Of a DNA stretch of 64,000 nt, positions 53,901-64,000 are shown piece by piece. The stretch's first letter is position 1. Every line of letters begins with the position of its first letter. The position numbers and the translations under genes are program-made. The stretch is from the NCBI GenBank assembly GCA_037953745.1, contig JBAKBP010004288.1, positions 1 to 64,000 of the forward strand. The letters run 5' to 3'. Below the pieces are notes generated by a model. The model saw only the letters and a list, made by a program, of their open reading frames with translations, did not search any database and was not told the DNA's origin. This stretch comes from Lithodes maja (lineage: Eukaryota; Arthropoda; Malacostraca; Decapoda; Lithodidae).

Positions 53901-56314
53901 CTCGTATGTTTTTACAGCAACTGTGGCGGCTAAAACTAGATTGGGATACGCCCCTCCCGATTGAGTTACAAGATACTTGGCGGTTGATTTGGTCGGACCT
54001 TTCCACATGTTGCAAGGTCCAACTTAATCGTCAGGTTATTAGTGGTCAACAGGTGGATCTACATGCCTTTTCTGATGCTAGTAATAGTGCGTACGGTACT
54101 GCCATATACGTATGCAATGGTAGTGAAGCGACGCTGGCTATAGCGAAGGCCAAAGTAGCCCCTATAAAGAAGATTACAGTTCCTAAATTAGAACTTACTG
54201 CATTGCTTCTGTCTGCTCGTCTAATAAAGTTTACACTGGATGCTTATGCAGACGTACTACAGATTAATAACGTCTATGTCTGGAGCGACAGTCAAATAGC
54301 GCTTTCATGGGTACACAGCCAGAAAGTATTACCTGTTTATGTTTCTAATCGCACTGATGAGATTCATGACTTAGTTCCTACAGCTACATTTCGCTATGTG
54401 AGCACCAGGGATAACCCCAGTGACATCATTTCACGGGGGATCTCGGCACAGCAGTTTATGTCTTCCTCTATTTGGTGGCATGGACCTCCATGGCTTACAT
54501 CTCCAACTGAGTGGCCTCAGGATTTCAGGGATTACATATCTGATCCTTCAAGTCGGCCCCAAGATGATGTGTTAAGTAGTTCGAATGTGAGTACTACACA
54601 TCAGGATAACAAGTTGGTAGAGTGGGAACGTTACGGCAGCTATGATCAAGTAATACGGGTATTTGCATGGATATACCGTTTCATTAACAACATGAGAAGT
54701 CGGGCTCACAGGTCTTTCCTTAGTGAAGATTCGAAGCATATCAGACTCCATGAATTGAGATCAGCAGAAGCAAAACTAATATGTTTAGTACAAAAGGAAT
54801 CTTATCCTACTGAACATCAAATCCTGAGCAAGGAGTCAAAGGCCAAACCCTCAAACTTAATGAGGCGGCTAGGATTATATATGGAAGGAGGCATCATTAA
54901 GTGTAGAGGCAGGATACAAAAAGTGGACATTATTGATTCTGCTAAATATCCTGTCCTCCTTAGCTCCTCTCATTTGATTACCAAAATGTTGATTCGCCAA
55001 TGCCATCGGACCTGCCTACATTTTGGCGTAAATTATGTTCTGGCGTATATGCGGCAACGTTGGTGGATCCCTAAGATGCGACAAGCAATTAAAGGGATCC
55101 ACAATAGCTGTACTATCTGTAAAAGATTACAGGGTAAGCCTTACTCCCCAGTTGATCTACCTCCCTTGCTTGAGTTCAGGGTACAAAGGACTGAACCATT
55201 TCAGGTAACCGGGGTAGACTACACCAGAGCGATTCATGTTAGAGAATCGCCCGGTAATATCATAAAGGTATATGCCGTCCTATTCACATGTGCGGTAACC
55301 AGAGCGATTTATATTGAATTGATTGATGACCTATCCAGTGAGGGTTTTTTGCATACTCTAAGACGCTTTGCAGGCCGCAATGGTTTCCCTCAAATTATTA
55401 TGAGTGGTAATGCGACTTGTTTTGTCGGGGCCTCTAAATATCTCCAGAGTTTAATGGATGACCCGCAGATTGTGGCTACCCTCACTGGAAAGGGTTGTCA
55501 ATGGAGATTTATACCAGCACGTGCACCATGGTTCGGGGCGATTTGGGAGAGAACAATCGGTATCGTCAAATCTGCCATGAAGAAGGTATTAGGAAGGGCA
55601 CTGGTGACCAGACGGGAGTTGCAAACCATCTTAATAGAAATTGAGATGTCAGTCAACGACAGGCCCTTGACCTATACCTCGGCAGATGTTGATGACCTCT
55701 TACCCATTTCGCCTTCTATGCTAACACGTGGACGAACCCTTAATACCTTTCCTAGATCGTCCGTAAATGACGAAGATCTGCAAGACCCTACGTTCGGCAA
55801 TGCTGACGCCACACGTCGTCGCTTCCAGTATGTAAACAAGGTGTCCGACGATCTATGGAAACGGTGGACCCAAGAATATTTGCTGTCTCTTCGCGAGCGT
55901 CACTCTCATAAGATCAAAGGGACGAATCAACGATGGCCTCGTATCGGGGATATCGTCCTGATTCATGATGAGCGTCCTAGGTTATTTTGGAAGCTTGGGA
56001 GGATTATCGATTTGTTCCAGGGCATTGATGGTCTTATAAGGGTTGCTAGAATACGAACTTCGACTGGGGTTACTACTCGCCCAGTCATAAGGTTATATCC
56101 CTTGGAGCAGGATGTAGAACTGCCGGATGATCCTGGCGTCTCTACTGATACCCCTCCGCGGGAGAGTGCTGGTGACAGTGCTCCTCAAGGTGGGGCAGCT
56201 GATGATGAGAAGGATGATCCTCCTCAGGCTTCAGGTGGCGCTCGTCCCAAAAGGAGGACGGCTATGAGTTCCGTGTATCTTTGGAGATCTAAGATCAAAC
56301 AAGGTGATCTTTGA
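50993..56314 (+). pseudogene. gag-pol: BEL/Pao gag-pol
   Basis: One frame from the ATG at 50993 to 56314, broken only by TAA at 51224-51226; from the ATG at 51338 it is open for 1658 residues. In order (numbered from 51338): DUF1759-like Gag (FSGDSATWTGFWDIFE), three zinc-knuckle-like motifs (CKLCSVHGH at about 198, CTSCLARDHF, CKYCKGKHW), aspartic protease (LLDQCSQRSF, D326), Pao-type RT (IVYDCSAKS, VADIEKAFL, IYVDN at 744-748), RNase H (LHAFSDASNSAYGTAIY), HHCC zinc domain, integrase (VTGVDYT D1294, MSGNATCF G1357, WERTIG E1404) and a DUF5641-like C-terminus. Oddities: DQCS where most relatives have D-x-G-S, YVDN rather than YVDD, and Gly at the second integrase Asp. The last should abolish integration. 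Confidence 0.92.
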
Positions 56315-56379
56315 CTTCGATGTCCTTTTTTTGTTCTCTGTATATAGCTCCTGTATATCATTTTTGGTGGCGGGCAATA

Positions 56380-56945
56380 TGTCGGGAATAGGGTAATGAT
56401 CCCGACAGGTTTTGGTCCAATAGGACATTTGAATTTGGCGGTATCGTATCGCTTGTACGATTTCGGCTGGTTCTTTGTGTATTGTAGTTTATTCTTAAGT
56501 TAGGTTAAATATTAACTGTAATGTATAAATATCTACATCAGCTCTAGATGTATTATGAAACCAAGTTATGGGTTATAATTATTATGAGCCGGCAGCCATA
56601 TGTAATTTCGCGAAGCGATCGGACGCCGGCCCTTCAGTCTCTCAATCAACACCGTACAGTCAACATCTCCTCCCCCGGCTCTGACTCAACCCACAGTTCA
56701 CCATGTGCTACAACTACTAATAATTTATAACAACAGTCTTACATCACCAGTCCTCTAAGCTAAGTTCATTATATCGATATTGTATTATGTGAACATTCCT
56801 ACATGTCATGCAATTGAACTAGCCGTGTGTGGGGGACTGGATTATACCCATCGACGAATACCTCGTTGGTAATTATATTATAAATATTTGTTGGGATATA
56901 TCATGTACCAGTGATGTAATTTAACCTTTATATAAATTCCCGATA
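56380..56945 (+). repeat. 3' LTR of the BEL/Pao element
   Basis: 566 bp, nearly identical to 45216-45779. The visible differences include a 2 bp CG insertion near 56624 and single changes near 56771 and 56823. Confidence 0.93.
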
Positions 56946-56950
56946 GTCTA

Positions 56951-57282
56951 TATCGAATAGGCTATTATGATAAAGTAGCACTTTACTATCCATTTACCTA
57001 GGGTAGTCAACGAGGTGACAGAAGCAGGGAATCAGTTATAACCAGGATTAAAAAAATTCAATTGGAAATAAAACACACCAAGTTAATCATTAGACAAAAC
57101 CGTCGAGTTAAGAGAATCGAGTAAAATGTAGCCATGTTTTGGTGTGTTTTGAGATGTTATATTGTGAAGTGTCGTATAATAGTAATAATGTTGCACTATT
57201 TTGGTCTGGGAGCTGTTTACTACATCTTAGGATGATGAAATGTACGATATAATTACGTCGTGTTAGCCAGGGTTAAGGGACT
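56951..57282. other. Unassigned sequence
   Basis: AT-rich flank of the BEL insertion; no gene or repeat recognised. Confidence 0.4.
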
Positions 57283-57291
57283 GTGGCTGGC

Positions 57292-57690
57292 GGGAGCGTC
57301 TGTACGCAGCCGGATACCTTACCCTCTACGCATGCGCGAAAATGTAAGCCTCGCTTGGCCCCGCCCCCCGTTCCCCGCGTTTAAATAAACCCTTCAAACC
57401 GTTCCTGCCAGCTTGCTCTGTAGTACAGTCATTAGAGCTCCTGTCTGGCATTCAGATATCCAGTGTTCGATCCCACTCGAAGTTTAGTATATTTTTATAT
57501 TTTTATTTTGTTATTTGTGTTATGTTATATTATATTATATTATATTAGGGTTAGGTTAAGTTAAGTTAGGTTAATCTAATCTAATATAATATAATATTTG
57601 TACATTTTCGGCAGTGGGCGGGGCCAAGGGAGGCTTACATTTTCGCGCATGCGTAGAGGGTAAGGTATCCGGCTGCGTACAGACCCTCCC
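57292..57690. mobile_element. Mutator-like MITE with long inverted ends
   Basis: Arms of about 75 bp (57292-57367 and 57615-57690) are inverted copies with two or three mismatches, containing CTGTACGCAGCCGGATACC and CTACGCATGCGCGAAAATG. The sequence GTGGCTGGC occurs on both sides (57283-57291, 57691-57699), a 9 bp target duplication. Long TIRs plus 9 bp fit Mutator-like elements. The 247 bp core holds a tRNA-like segment and AT/TTAGGTTAA-type simple sequence. No transposase. Confidence 0.85.
57414..57482 (+). other. tRNA-like segment inside the MITE
   Basis: TAGTACAGTCATTAGAGC (57421-57438) resembles an A box and D arm, and GTTCGATCC (57465-57473) is a good B box with an AGTG/CACT T stem. 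A 5 bp stem with loop GGCATTC sits where the anticodon arm belongs (CAT in the anticodon position, but G rather than T at position 33). The acceptor stem does not pair well. Probably a captured tRNA or SINE with a possible Pol III promoter. Confidence 0.6.
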
Positions 57691-57824
57691 GTGGCTGGCC
57701 CTCGCAGACTCCACTGTCACTAGCTCGTAAGACAATTTCAGTTTGTTAATTATTATTTTCTCCTGTTCATTCTCCCACTAACAGTAACACATTATTAAAT
57801 GAACAGCTTAAACTTCCTTTCAAG

Positions 57825-58210
57825 TTAGTCACCACAACGTACATAATAGGTGTATTTATAGGTACTGTATAAATGAAAACATACAAAACATGGATAATTT
57901 GACAAATGGCAACTCCATAGTGACGACTGAGAAAAGGTGGAGCGAAGCGAAATGTCTCTCACTTCGCTGCCTGGGGCCGAATGTATAGTAGGCTACTGGA
58001 GGAATGCAAGTATCCTAGGATGTCACAGATAATATTTCGTAATTTCTGCCACAAGCCCTATATATTAACTTAGTCACCACAACGTACATAATAGGTGCAT
58101 TTATAGGTACTGTACAAATGAAAAAATACAAAACATAGATAATTTGACAAATGGCAACTCCATAGTGACGACTGAGAAAAGGTGGAGTGAAACGAAATGT
58201 CTCTCACTCT
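57825..58210. repeat. Direct repeat of 141 bp, period 245 bp
   Basis: 57825-57965 and 58070-58210 share TTAGTCACCACAACGTACAT through AAATGTCTCTCACT with few differences. Copy 2 runs into a (CT)n microsatellite at 58203-58226. Confidence 0.9.
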
Positions 58211-58801
58211 CTCTCTCTCTCTCTCTTGCAGCTGTAATGGTGGCAGTGTTGCCAGTTTTACCGCTAGATCTAGATGTATTTACTTCAATCGAGCAGCCAT
58301 TTGTGTATATCTATACGTTTACTAGGGATAATTGGAACATTTAAGACATTCTAGAGTCATTAAATTGTAAAACTTGCAAACAAACAAAAATCTTTAGAGA
58401 TTGTGGCATTATCCTAGCATTTGTAGACTATGTAGGTAACATGCAAGCAACTTTTGAGAACGGATCTAGCGGTATTTTGTGGTAACACTTGACTTAGGCT
58501 TGAGGGAGGAGGGTTGAAATACGAGTCAGATGGGCAATTGTCAAAACTTTAAAGGTCTAGAACTTTGTTATTAAACTAAGCATTTGGCAAAGGGAGGAAT
58601 TATTAAAAACCTTAGCCAATACTCTGCTATTCACCAAAAATAAATTTGAATTATCATTATTATTTGGTAGGGTAGGTATGTATAGGTAGGTTGGTTAAGT
58701 AATAGCTGGAAATCGTAGGAACTCTTAACTATTTTGAGAGAGTTAAATTTTTAAAATTTATGGATCTGAATGATTAATATAACTATTATAACTACGCAAA
58801 C

Positions 58802-59179
58802 ATGGCTTTCATCATCTGCGCAGTTTTCAAGATGTGGATTTTTAAGTGTTTTCGAGGTTTTTTCAAGATTGCCGGAAAAAACCCACGTGCAAAGCAAAAC
58901 CTCTTCCATAACATTTGCGGAGCATTAGTAGTGGAGTCCAAATGCCAAAGCCCAATCAATTCCTATGAGTGGGAGAGACGGTATTTAGGTTTCAAATGTT
59001 TCAGGAAATCGGCTGCCATGGACCTGTTTGGCCGCCATTTCGGATGTTTAGCATATCAAAAGTTGCCCAATACAAAAACGCACCTTGTGGGAAAGTTTGG
59101 TCCCGATCCAAAAGCGGTTCTGGAATTAATGAGTAAAAATCGGCGTGGAAAAATAATTTGGAAGAATAAGAAGATTTAA
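58802..59179 (+). other. Open frame of 125 codons, function unknown
   Basis: A basic 125-residue product rich in Lys, Phe and Cys with no motif I recognise. It ends just before the 3' end of the LINE at 59222. It may be a chance frame in an unrecognised repeat. Confidence 0.2.
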
Positions 59180-59284
59180 TGATTACAATAGGGGTTCCCC
59201 ACAGGGCTTGAACCCCTAACAATAATTATAATAAAAATACATAGCAATGATAATAATACTAATCATGACAGCAACAATAGAAAG

Positions 59285-62110
59285 AGTAGTATCTTGTTCA
59301 ATTGTTGTTAAAGAGTATATTATGTAGTCTTAATTTAAAGGTATGTAAGGAGTTAGCTTCTTTGACATAAGGTGAGAGTTCATTCCAAATTTTGGGTCCT
59401 TTTACTGAGATAGATCTAGTACCTATTTCTGTATAAACTTTCAGGACAAAAAGGTTATTTTGTTGCCTTGTAGTACTGGAGGTTACGTTATTTACAGTTG
59501 ACAGGTTTAATAGGTAGTCTGGGTATAAATTGTTTAGATATTTTATAGATAGCTACTCCTGTGTCATGGGTATTTTTTTCTTTAATGGTTAACCATTTTA
59601 CATCATTTATAATATGGGAGACATGGTCGTACTTTTTTGCCTTTCCGTCTATAATTTTGGCTGCAAAATTCTGCAGTTTTGTAATGCTTGTTAGTAGGGT
59701 AGCGCTCGTATTCCCCCATATTATATTACAATAGTTTAAAATGCTTAGCACGAGAGATTGTACTATAATATTCCGGGTTCCTTTGTCAAAAAAGTCCTTG
59801 ATCCTATTTAAATACATAAGGGTGCCCATTGTTTTTTTTTTCTAATTTTATTAATAATTATGTTTGTCGAACGCCATATATTTGTCTATGTATACACCAA
59901 GGTTTTGTACATTATGTGGTGGGCTTGATTGTGGTGTCATGTAGTTTTATTTCAGTGTCGCTTGGTATATTAGAGAGTAATTGGCGGCTGCCTATGAAGA
60001 TGCATTGCGTTTTATTGTTGTTCATCTTAAGCCCGTTTTTAAGAAAATGGAGTCTTGCGTTTTTTAGGGTTATCTCTGCTTTGTTTACAAGAGTGTCGAG
60101 CTCATTTACCGAGGCACTGTGGATAAACTGAGTGTCGTCGGCGTATTGTACGAGTGTGCAATAATTTATTTCTTCATTTATCTTTTCTGCCATGTCATTT
60201 ACGAGGATAATGAATAAGAAGGGGCCTAACATTGTGCCTTGTGGAGCTCCAATTTTCACGGGTAATTTTGAGGAGACAGTATTATTTAAGCGGACTGATT
60301 GTGTTCTCGAGTCTAAATAGCTATTAAACCAAAAAGTGTCTATGTTGATTTTTTTAAGTTTCTGTAGTAGAGAAGTGTGGCTGATGCTATCGAAGGCCTT
60401 GGAGTGATCGCAGAGGGTTAATAGAGAAATTCTTGTTTTGTACATGTTATATATTTTGTTAGTGATTACAGTGAAAGCTGTTTCGGTGGATAGTTTGAGT
60501 CGAAAGCCATGTTGGTTGTTAGATAGAAGTTTGTTAGACTCTAGGAATATTATAAGCTGTGTTGATACGATCTTTTCGAGAATTTTTGAGAATATTGGGA
60601 GAAGGGAGATGGGGCGATAGTTGCTGGTGTCGTTTTTGTCTCCATTTCTATATAGAGGGGTAACTATTGCATGTATCCATAGCGTTGGAAAGAAACCTGT
60701 GGTGATAGAAGTGTTTATGATACAAGTTAAATAGAAGGCAATAGCGAAAAGCGAGTCCTTGATGAAGCGGAGGGAGATGTTGTTTGAGCCGAAGGATTTA
60801 GATTCATGGAGATGTTTAATTGTTAAAATTATCGTGTTTATGTCTACGGGTTGAGGCCGGAAGTGGCGAGCGAAGTTGTTTACTTGCGTTTCACTTTCAC
60901 TATCGTCCGGGGGGTTACTTTCATGTAACAAGTGTTGGGTATTTTCAAACATGTTTTTCCCTACGTTTGCAAAACAAGTATTGACATTTTCTGCTTTGCA
61001 TTTTTAATTTTCTATTGAGAATATGACATAATTCCTTCAACCACAACCAATATGGTTGAAGGAATTATGTCTTTAACGATTTTCCAAGTTGAGGCAATAT
61101 TAGTTTTAGAATTAGTTAGCTTGTTGTGGTAATACTCTCTCTTTGTATTATTTAATAGTATTTTAACTCGTTTCTTTAAATCTTTATATTGTGTTTGCAG
61201 TATTGGATTGAGTCGGTTGGATTTTAGGAGATTCTAGGCCTCGTTTCTGGCTTTCATGGCTACACTGATTTCATCAGTCATCCAGGGAGCCGGGGGTCGA
61301 CGTATTTTTTTGGTGACCATGGGAGCACTAATATCTAGATTTTTGTTAATGACTGATGTTAATGTATTTACTTGTGCGTCTACATTATCTGAGTTAAATA
61401 TTTGATTTAAACTGACAGTTTCACTTAAAATTTGGGCGCAGACGGTGTCTTTATCATAAATCGTTAGGTCTCGGAATGTTTAGAGGGTGGGTGATCTATA
61501 CTGTGGCAGTAATGAGGTCGTGGTCTGCTATGGGATGAGGTATTACATCTGAGTTTAGTATTAGTTCGGGTTTGTTTGTAATTATTGCTTCGAGTAGAGT
61601 GGCAGAAGTAGGAGTGACTCGGGTGGGTTTATTTATAAGCTGTGATCATTTATTACTTTTAATTATTTTAGATAGTTTGCTGTTTTTCTGGAGAAGATCA
61701 TCATTTAGGTCACCAAGGACAAGGATTGGTTTCTTTTGCAAACACATTTTTTGTATGACGTCAATAATATAATCGTAAGAGATTGAGTGAGCCTTAGGAT
61801 GTCTATAGATGCAACCTATAATAATTGAAGGTAATTTTCTACAATTAATTTTTAGCCATATATCCTCGATACCTGTCTGCTGTACTATATTTGTTTCAAT
61901 TTTCTCTGAGTTTAGAGACTCCTTAACATATACACAAACGCCAGAACCGCGGCCGTTATTATGTCTATATAAAGTATAGCTGGGTATATCTATAAAAGCG
62001 TTAGGGGTATGGGGAGATAGCCAAGTCTCACTTATGCAAAGAGCGTCCGTATTTCTTTCATTAATTAAGGTCTTTATTTCTTCTAGATTAGCTTGTAATG
62101 ATCAAGCATT
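59285..62110 (-). pseudogene. Jockey/CR1-like ORF2: endonuclease remnant and RT
   Basis: Endonuclease traces at 62080-61670 include ALCISETWL, VYVKESLN, IIIGCIYRHP and ILVLGDLN. The RT frame (60952-59912, 346 residues) has RPISLLPIFSKILEK, NQHGFR, AFDSISHTSLL, GAPQGTMLGP and the catalytic QYADDTQF. After a frame change near 59905 the thumb and C-terminal part follow (59829-59488), and KGPKIWNELSPYVKE at about 59340-59400 marks the normal end of such proteins. Several stops and frame changes lie between 61020 and 61700. Dead copy, although the RT core residues remain. Confidence 0.82.
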
Positions 62111-62199
62111 TATGTGTTCGGTAATTAGTGAATCCTTTATAAATGAGTAAGAAGGACAGTCGGCTTGGTCTTCTTTGCCACACTCCTAGGCGCTGTAAT

Positions 62200-62330
62200 A
62201 TTCACACAGTTTATTTTTATGCCCTAGGTTGTGACATTTGCCGCATTGTATTTAGTGGTCGACACGGCAGTTCGCTTGTTGGTGGTTGAATTCCCCTCAG
62301 TTGAAGCAGCCAGGTTTCTGTAAGTAATGG
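62200..62330 (-). pseudogene. LINE ORF1 zinc-knuckle remnant
   Basis: The minus strand reads as two or three CCHC-like motifs (QCGKCHNLGHKNKLC, preceded by a damaged knuckle with TGA in place of a Cys codon), as in Gag-like ORF1 proteins of Jockey-type LINEs. A Pro-rich region is encoded upstream at 62390-62500. Confidence 0.6.
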
Positions 62331-62846
62331 GGTTGTCTATATCGGGGAAGGGGAGGATATTCGTCATAAAATGTGTCCTAGTATGAAGGGTGATTATTGG
62401 CGTGGGGAGGAGGGGGAGGGTTGGGATGGGGAAGAGGAGGGTTGGGTCTAGGGAGGTGGATCGGGGGAGAGGCGTATTGAGGTGGATTAATTCTACTTTT
62501 CTAGGATAATCTGCGGGTTTGAGGATTGTGTGTTGTACAGGAGGGGGAGGGGAGGGAGGGGGGGGGGAGCGGGAGATGAGTTGAGGGGGGTAGTGGCTTA
62601 TAATAATATTTATTCAGTTAGCAATTTACAGAGTTGGTACCACATAGTTTGTTACAAATATGACATGTACCAGCCTTGCATAATTCCAACTAAGGATAGC
62701 CCAATAAGGCCGTTAGGCGTTAGGCTTCTCTTCTGTTCAGGTGTTTTTCCACGTGGAGACCATCGGCCCCTTACTAGAGACATGTTTGATGAGGTTGAGC
62801 ATAGAGGTTGGTTTGGGGAGAGGTGCTGTTCTTGTTCATGTTAAGA
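62331..62846. other. G-rich and unassigned sequence
   Basis: GGGGAGG-rich tract (62400-62600) on plus, probably the Pro-rich start of LINE ORF1 on minus, then unassigned sequence. Confidence 0.4.
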
Positions 62847-64000
62847 GGGAGGGAAGTGAAAGGTACAGCATGGTGGACAGAAGAGGTAAAAATAGCTGTG
62901 AAAGACAAGAAGAAAGCGTATAGAGAGTGGTAGGGTAGTAGAGGGAATCAAGATTTGGAGAGACAGAAACGAGCGAGGTACGTGGAGAGAAAGAGAGTGG
63001 TGAAGAGAGTAGTGAAGGAAAGTAAGAGAAGTGTAGATGAGGAATTTGGAAGGAATCTGAGTGTAAAATGGAGGGAGTGGAAGAAACTGTTCTGGAAAGA
63101 AGTCAAGAAAGTTAGGGAAGGTAGCAAGGGAAACAGTAAGGGTGTGAAAGATAAGACTGGGAGAATGCTAGCCGAGAAGCAAGAGAGAGTCAAAAGATGG
63201 AGGGAGTACTTCAACGAGTTGCTAAATGTAATGAATGAAGTGCCAGCAAACATAGTTGGATGGAGTATGGAAGGAAGAAGAAGAGAAGTAGTGAGAGGAG
63301 GAGGTGGGGATCAGGAGGTCAGAAGTGTGGGAAGCCATGAAAAGAGTGAAGTTGGGGAAAGCACCAGGAACAGATGGTGTGTGTGGGGAAATGTTAAGGT
63401 ATGGTGGTGAGATAGTGGTCGAATGGGTGTGGAAAATGTGGTGCAAACTAGCATGGGAGAAAAGGAGTGCACCTGATGACTGGAAGACAGGTATAATAGT
63501 CCCCCTATATAAGAGTAAAGGGGAAAGAGGAGTGTCTGGTAACCACCGAGTAATATGTCTTCTAAGCATAGTAGAGAAGGTGTACAATAGGGTAGTGATT
63601 GAGAGAGTGAGAGTGAGAACGGAGAAATGGATAGGTGACGAGCAGGGCGGTTTTTAGGAAGGGAAGAGGAGGTGTAGATCAGATTTTTACCCTGAATTGT
63701 GTTGTGGAGAAATATCTGGAGAAGCAACAAAAGGTGTATGTTGCCTTTATGGACTTGGAGAATGCTTATGACAGAGTGGATAAAGAAGGTATGTGGAAAG
63801 TACTTAGAATATACAGAGTAGATGGGAAGCTGCTGAAAGCAGTGAAGAGCATGTATGAGGGTGCAAAGGCGGCAGTACGTTTGGAGAATGAGCTGAGCCA
63901 GTTCTTTGACCTGAATGTTGGGTTGAAACATGGGTGTGTGATGTCCCCGTGATTGTTTACTGTATATATGGATGGAATAATGAAAGAAATACGAAGAAGA
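62847..64000 (+). mobile_element. 5'-truncated RTE-like LINE, runs off the window
   Basis: Same subfamily as 19019-22228, in the opposite orientation. Homology starts near AAGAGGGAGGGAAGTG, after the endonuclease region. The RT is split over three frames: 62955-63290 (KRARYVERKRVVKRVVKESK), 63304-63657 (GKAPGTDGVCGEMLRYGGE, SAPDDWKTGIIVPLY) and 63635-63952 (CVVEKYLEKQQKVYVAFMDL). A TAG at 63656 and a TGA near 63950 add to the decay. The 3' end lies beyond 64000. Confidence 0.9.

Larger units (their letters stand above)
45216..56945 (+). mobile_element. BEL/Pao LTR retrotransposon with an extra SGNH hydrolase ORF
   Basis: Bounded by GTCTA at 45211-45215 and 56946-56950. The LTRs (564 and 566 bp) differ by only a few substitutions and a 2 bp indel. 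On plus: 5' LTR, PBS, long leader interrupted by a piggyBac, SGNH ORF, gag-pol, 3' LTR. The gag-pol domain order with Pao-type domains identifies BEL/Pao. Changes at a protease residue, one integrase catalytic residue and one stop in gag suggest this copy is not autonomous. Confidence 0.93.
59222..62330 (-). mobile_element. Decayed Jockey/CR1-like LINE
   Basis: On the minus strand: the end of ORF1 with zinc knuckles (about 62200-62320), endonuclease remnants, RT and a typical C-terminus. Boundaries are approximate and I see no target duplication. Confidence 0.78.

Noticed and set aside
57545..57585. TTAGGTTAAGTTAAGTTAGG as arthropod telomere repeat
   Set aside because: Only two TTAGG words in a short AT-rich simple sequence inside a MITE; not a telomeric array.

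Overview
The window is a piece of metazoan nuclear genome made almost entirely of transposable elements. I see no single-copy host gene, rRNA or functional tRNA. The mix of elements points to an arthropod, plausibly a decapod crustacean: DIRS-type tyrosine-recombinase elements, RTE-like LINEs with GATA/GAT tails, BEL/Pao, a Gmr1-like Ty3/Gypsy element, an errantivirus-like element with env, piggyBac and many GA, AAT and GATA microsatellites. That placement is inference; no diagnostic host gene is present.

Layout. 1-3845 is non-coding with two copies of an old repeat (family A). 3850-13653 is a Ty3/Gypsy element on the minus strand with 1.8 kb LTRs, a CAGG target duplication, a SCAN-like Gag and the Gmr1-type order integrase before reverse transcriptase; one LTR carries a 439 bp piggyBac-type MITE that the other lacks. 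14120-30349 is a decayed DIRS element on the minus strand. Its gag is split by an errantivirus-like LTR element (18914-29588), whose own 3' LTR is split by an intact RTE-like LINE (19019-22228). That gives three levels of nesting. The errantivirus-like element keeps Gag, a protease and a baculovirus-F-like Env, but most of its RT, RNase H and integrase is deleted although its LTRs are nearly identical. 32093-36300 is a second DIRS element in the opposite direction.

36.7-41 kb is a degenerate GTGGCCATTTTGG minisatellite holding a 481 bp piggyBac MITE (37501-37981) and a 5'-truncated RTE-like LINE (38073-40862), which in turn contains the tail of another LINE (39643-40217); both LINEs have perfect target duplications. 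41.5-45.2 kb is an array of LINE 3' ends, a tRNA-derived SINE, short tandem repeats and GA-rich sequence.

45216-56945 is a BEL/Pao element with nearly identical LTRs and GTCTA target duplications. It has an extra ORF upstream of gag-pol that encodes an SGNH/GDSL-type hydrolase, and the same leader-like sequence precedes both ORFs. Its leader is interrupted by a full-length piggyBac transposon (46265-49973) with an uninterrupted 890-residue transposase frame.

56.9-64 kb holds a Mutator-like MITE with a tRNA-like core, a duplicated 141 bp unit, a decayed Jockey/CR1-like LINE (59222-62330, minus strand) and the start of another RTE-like LINE that runs off the window. The most unusual item is the SGNH ORF in the BEL element; next are the Gmr1-like Gypsy with a canonical -1 frameshift heptamer and the env-bearing element.
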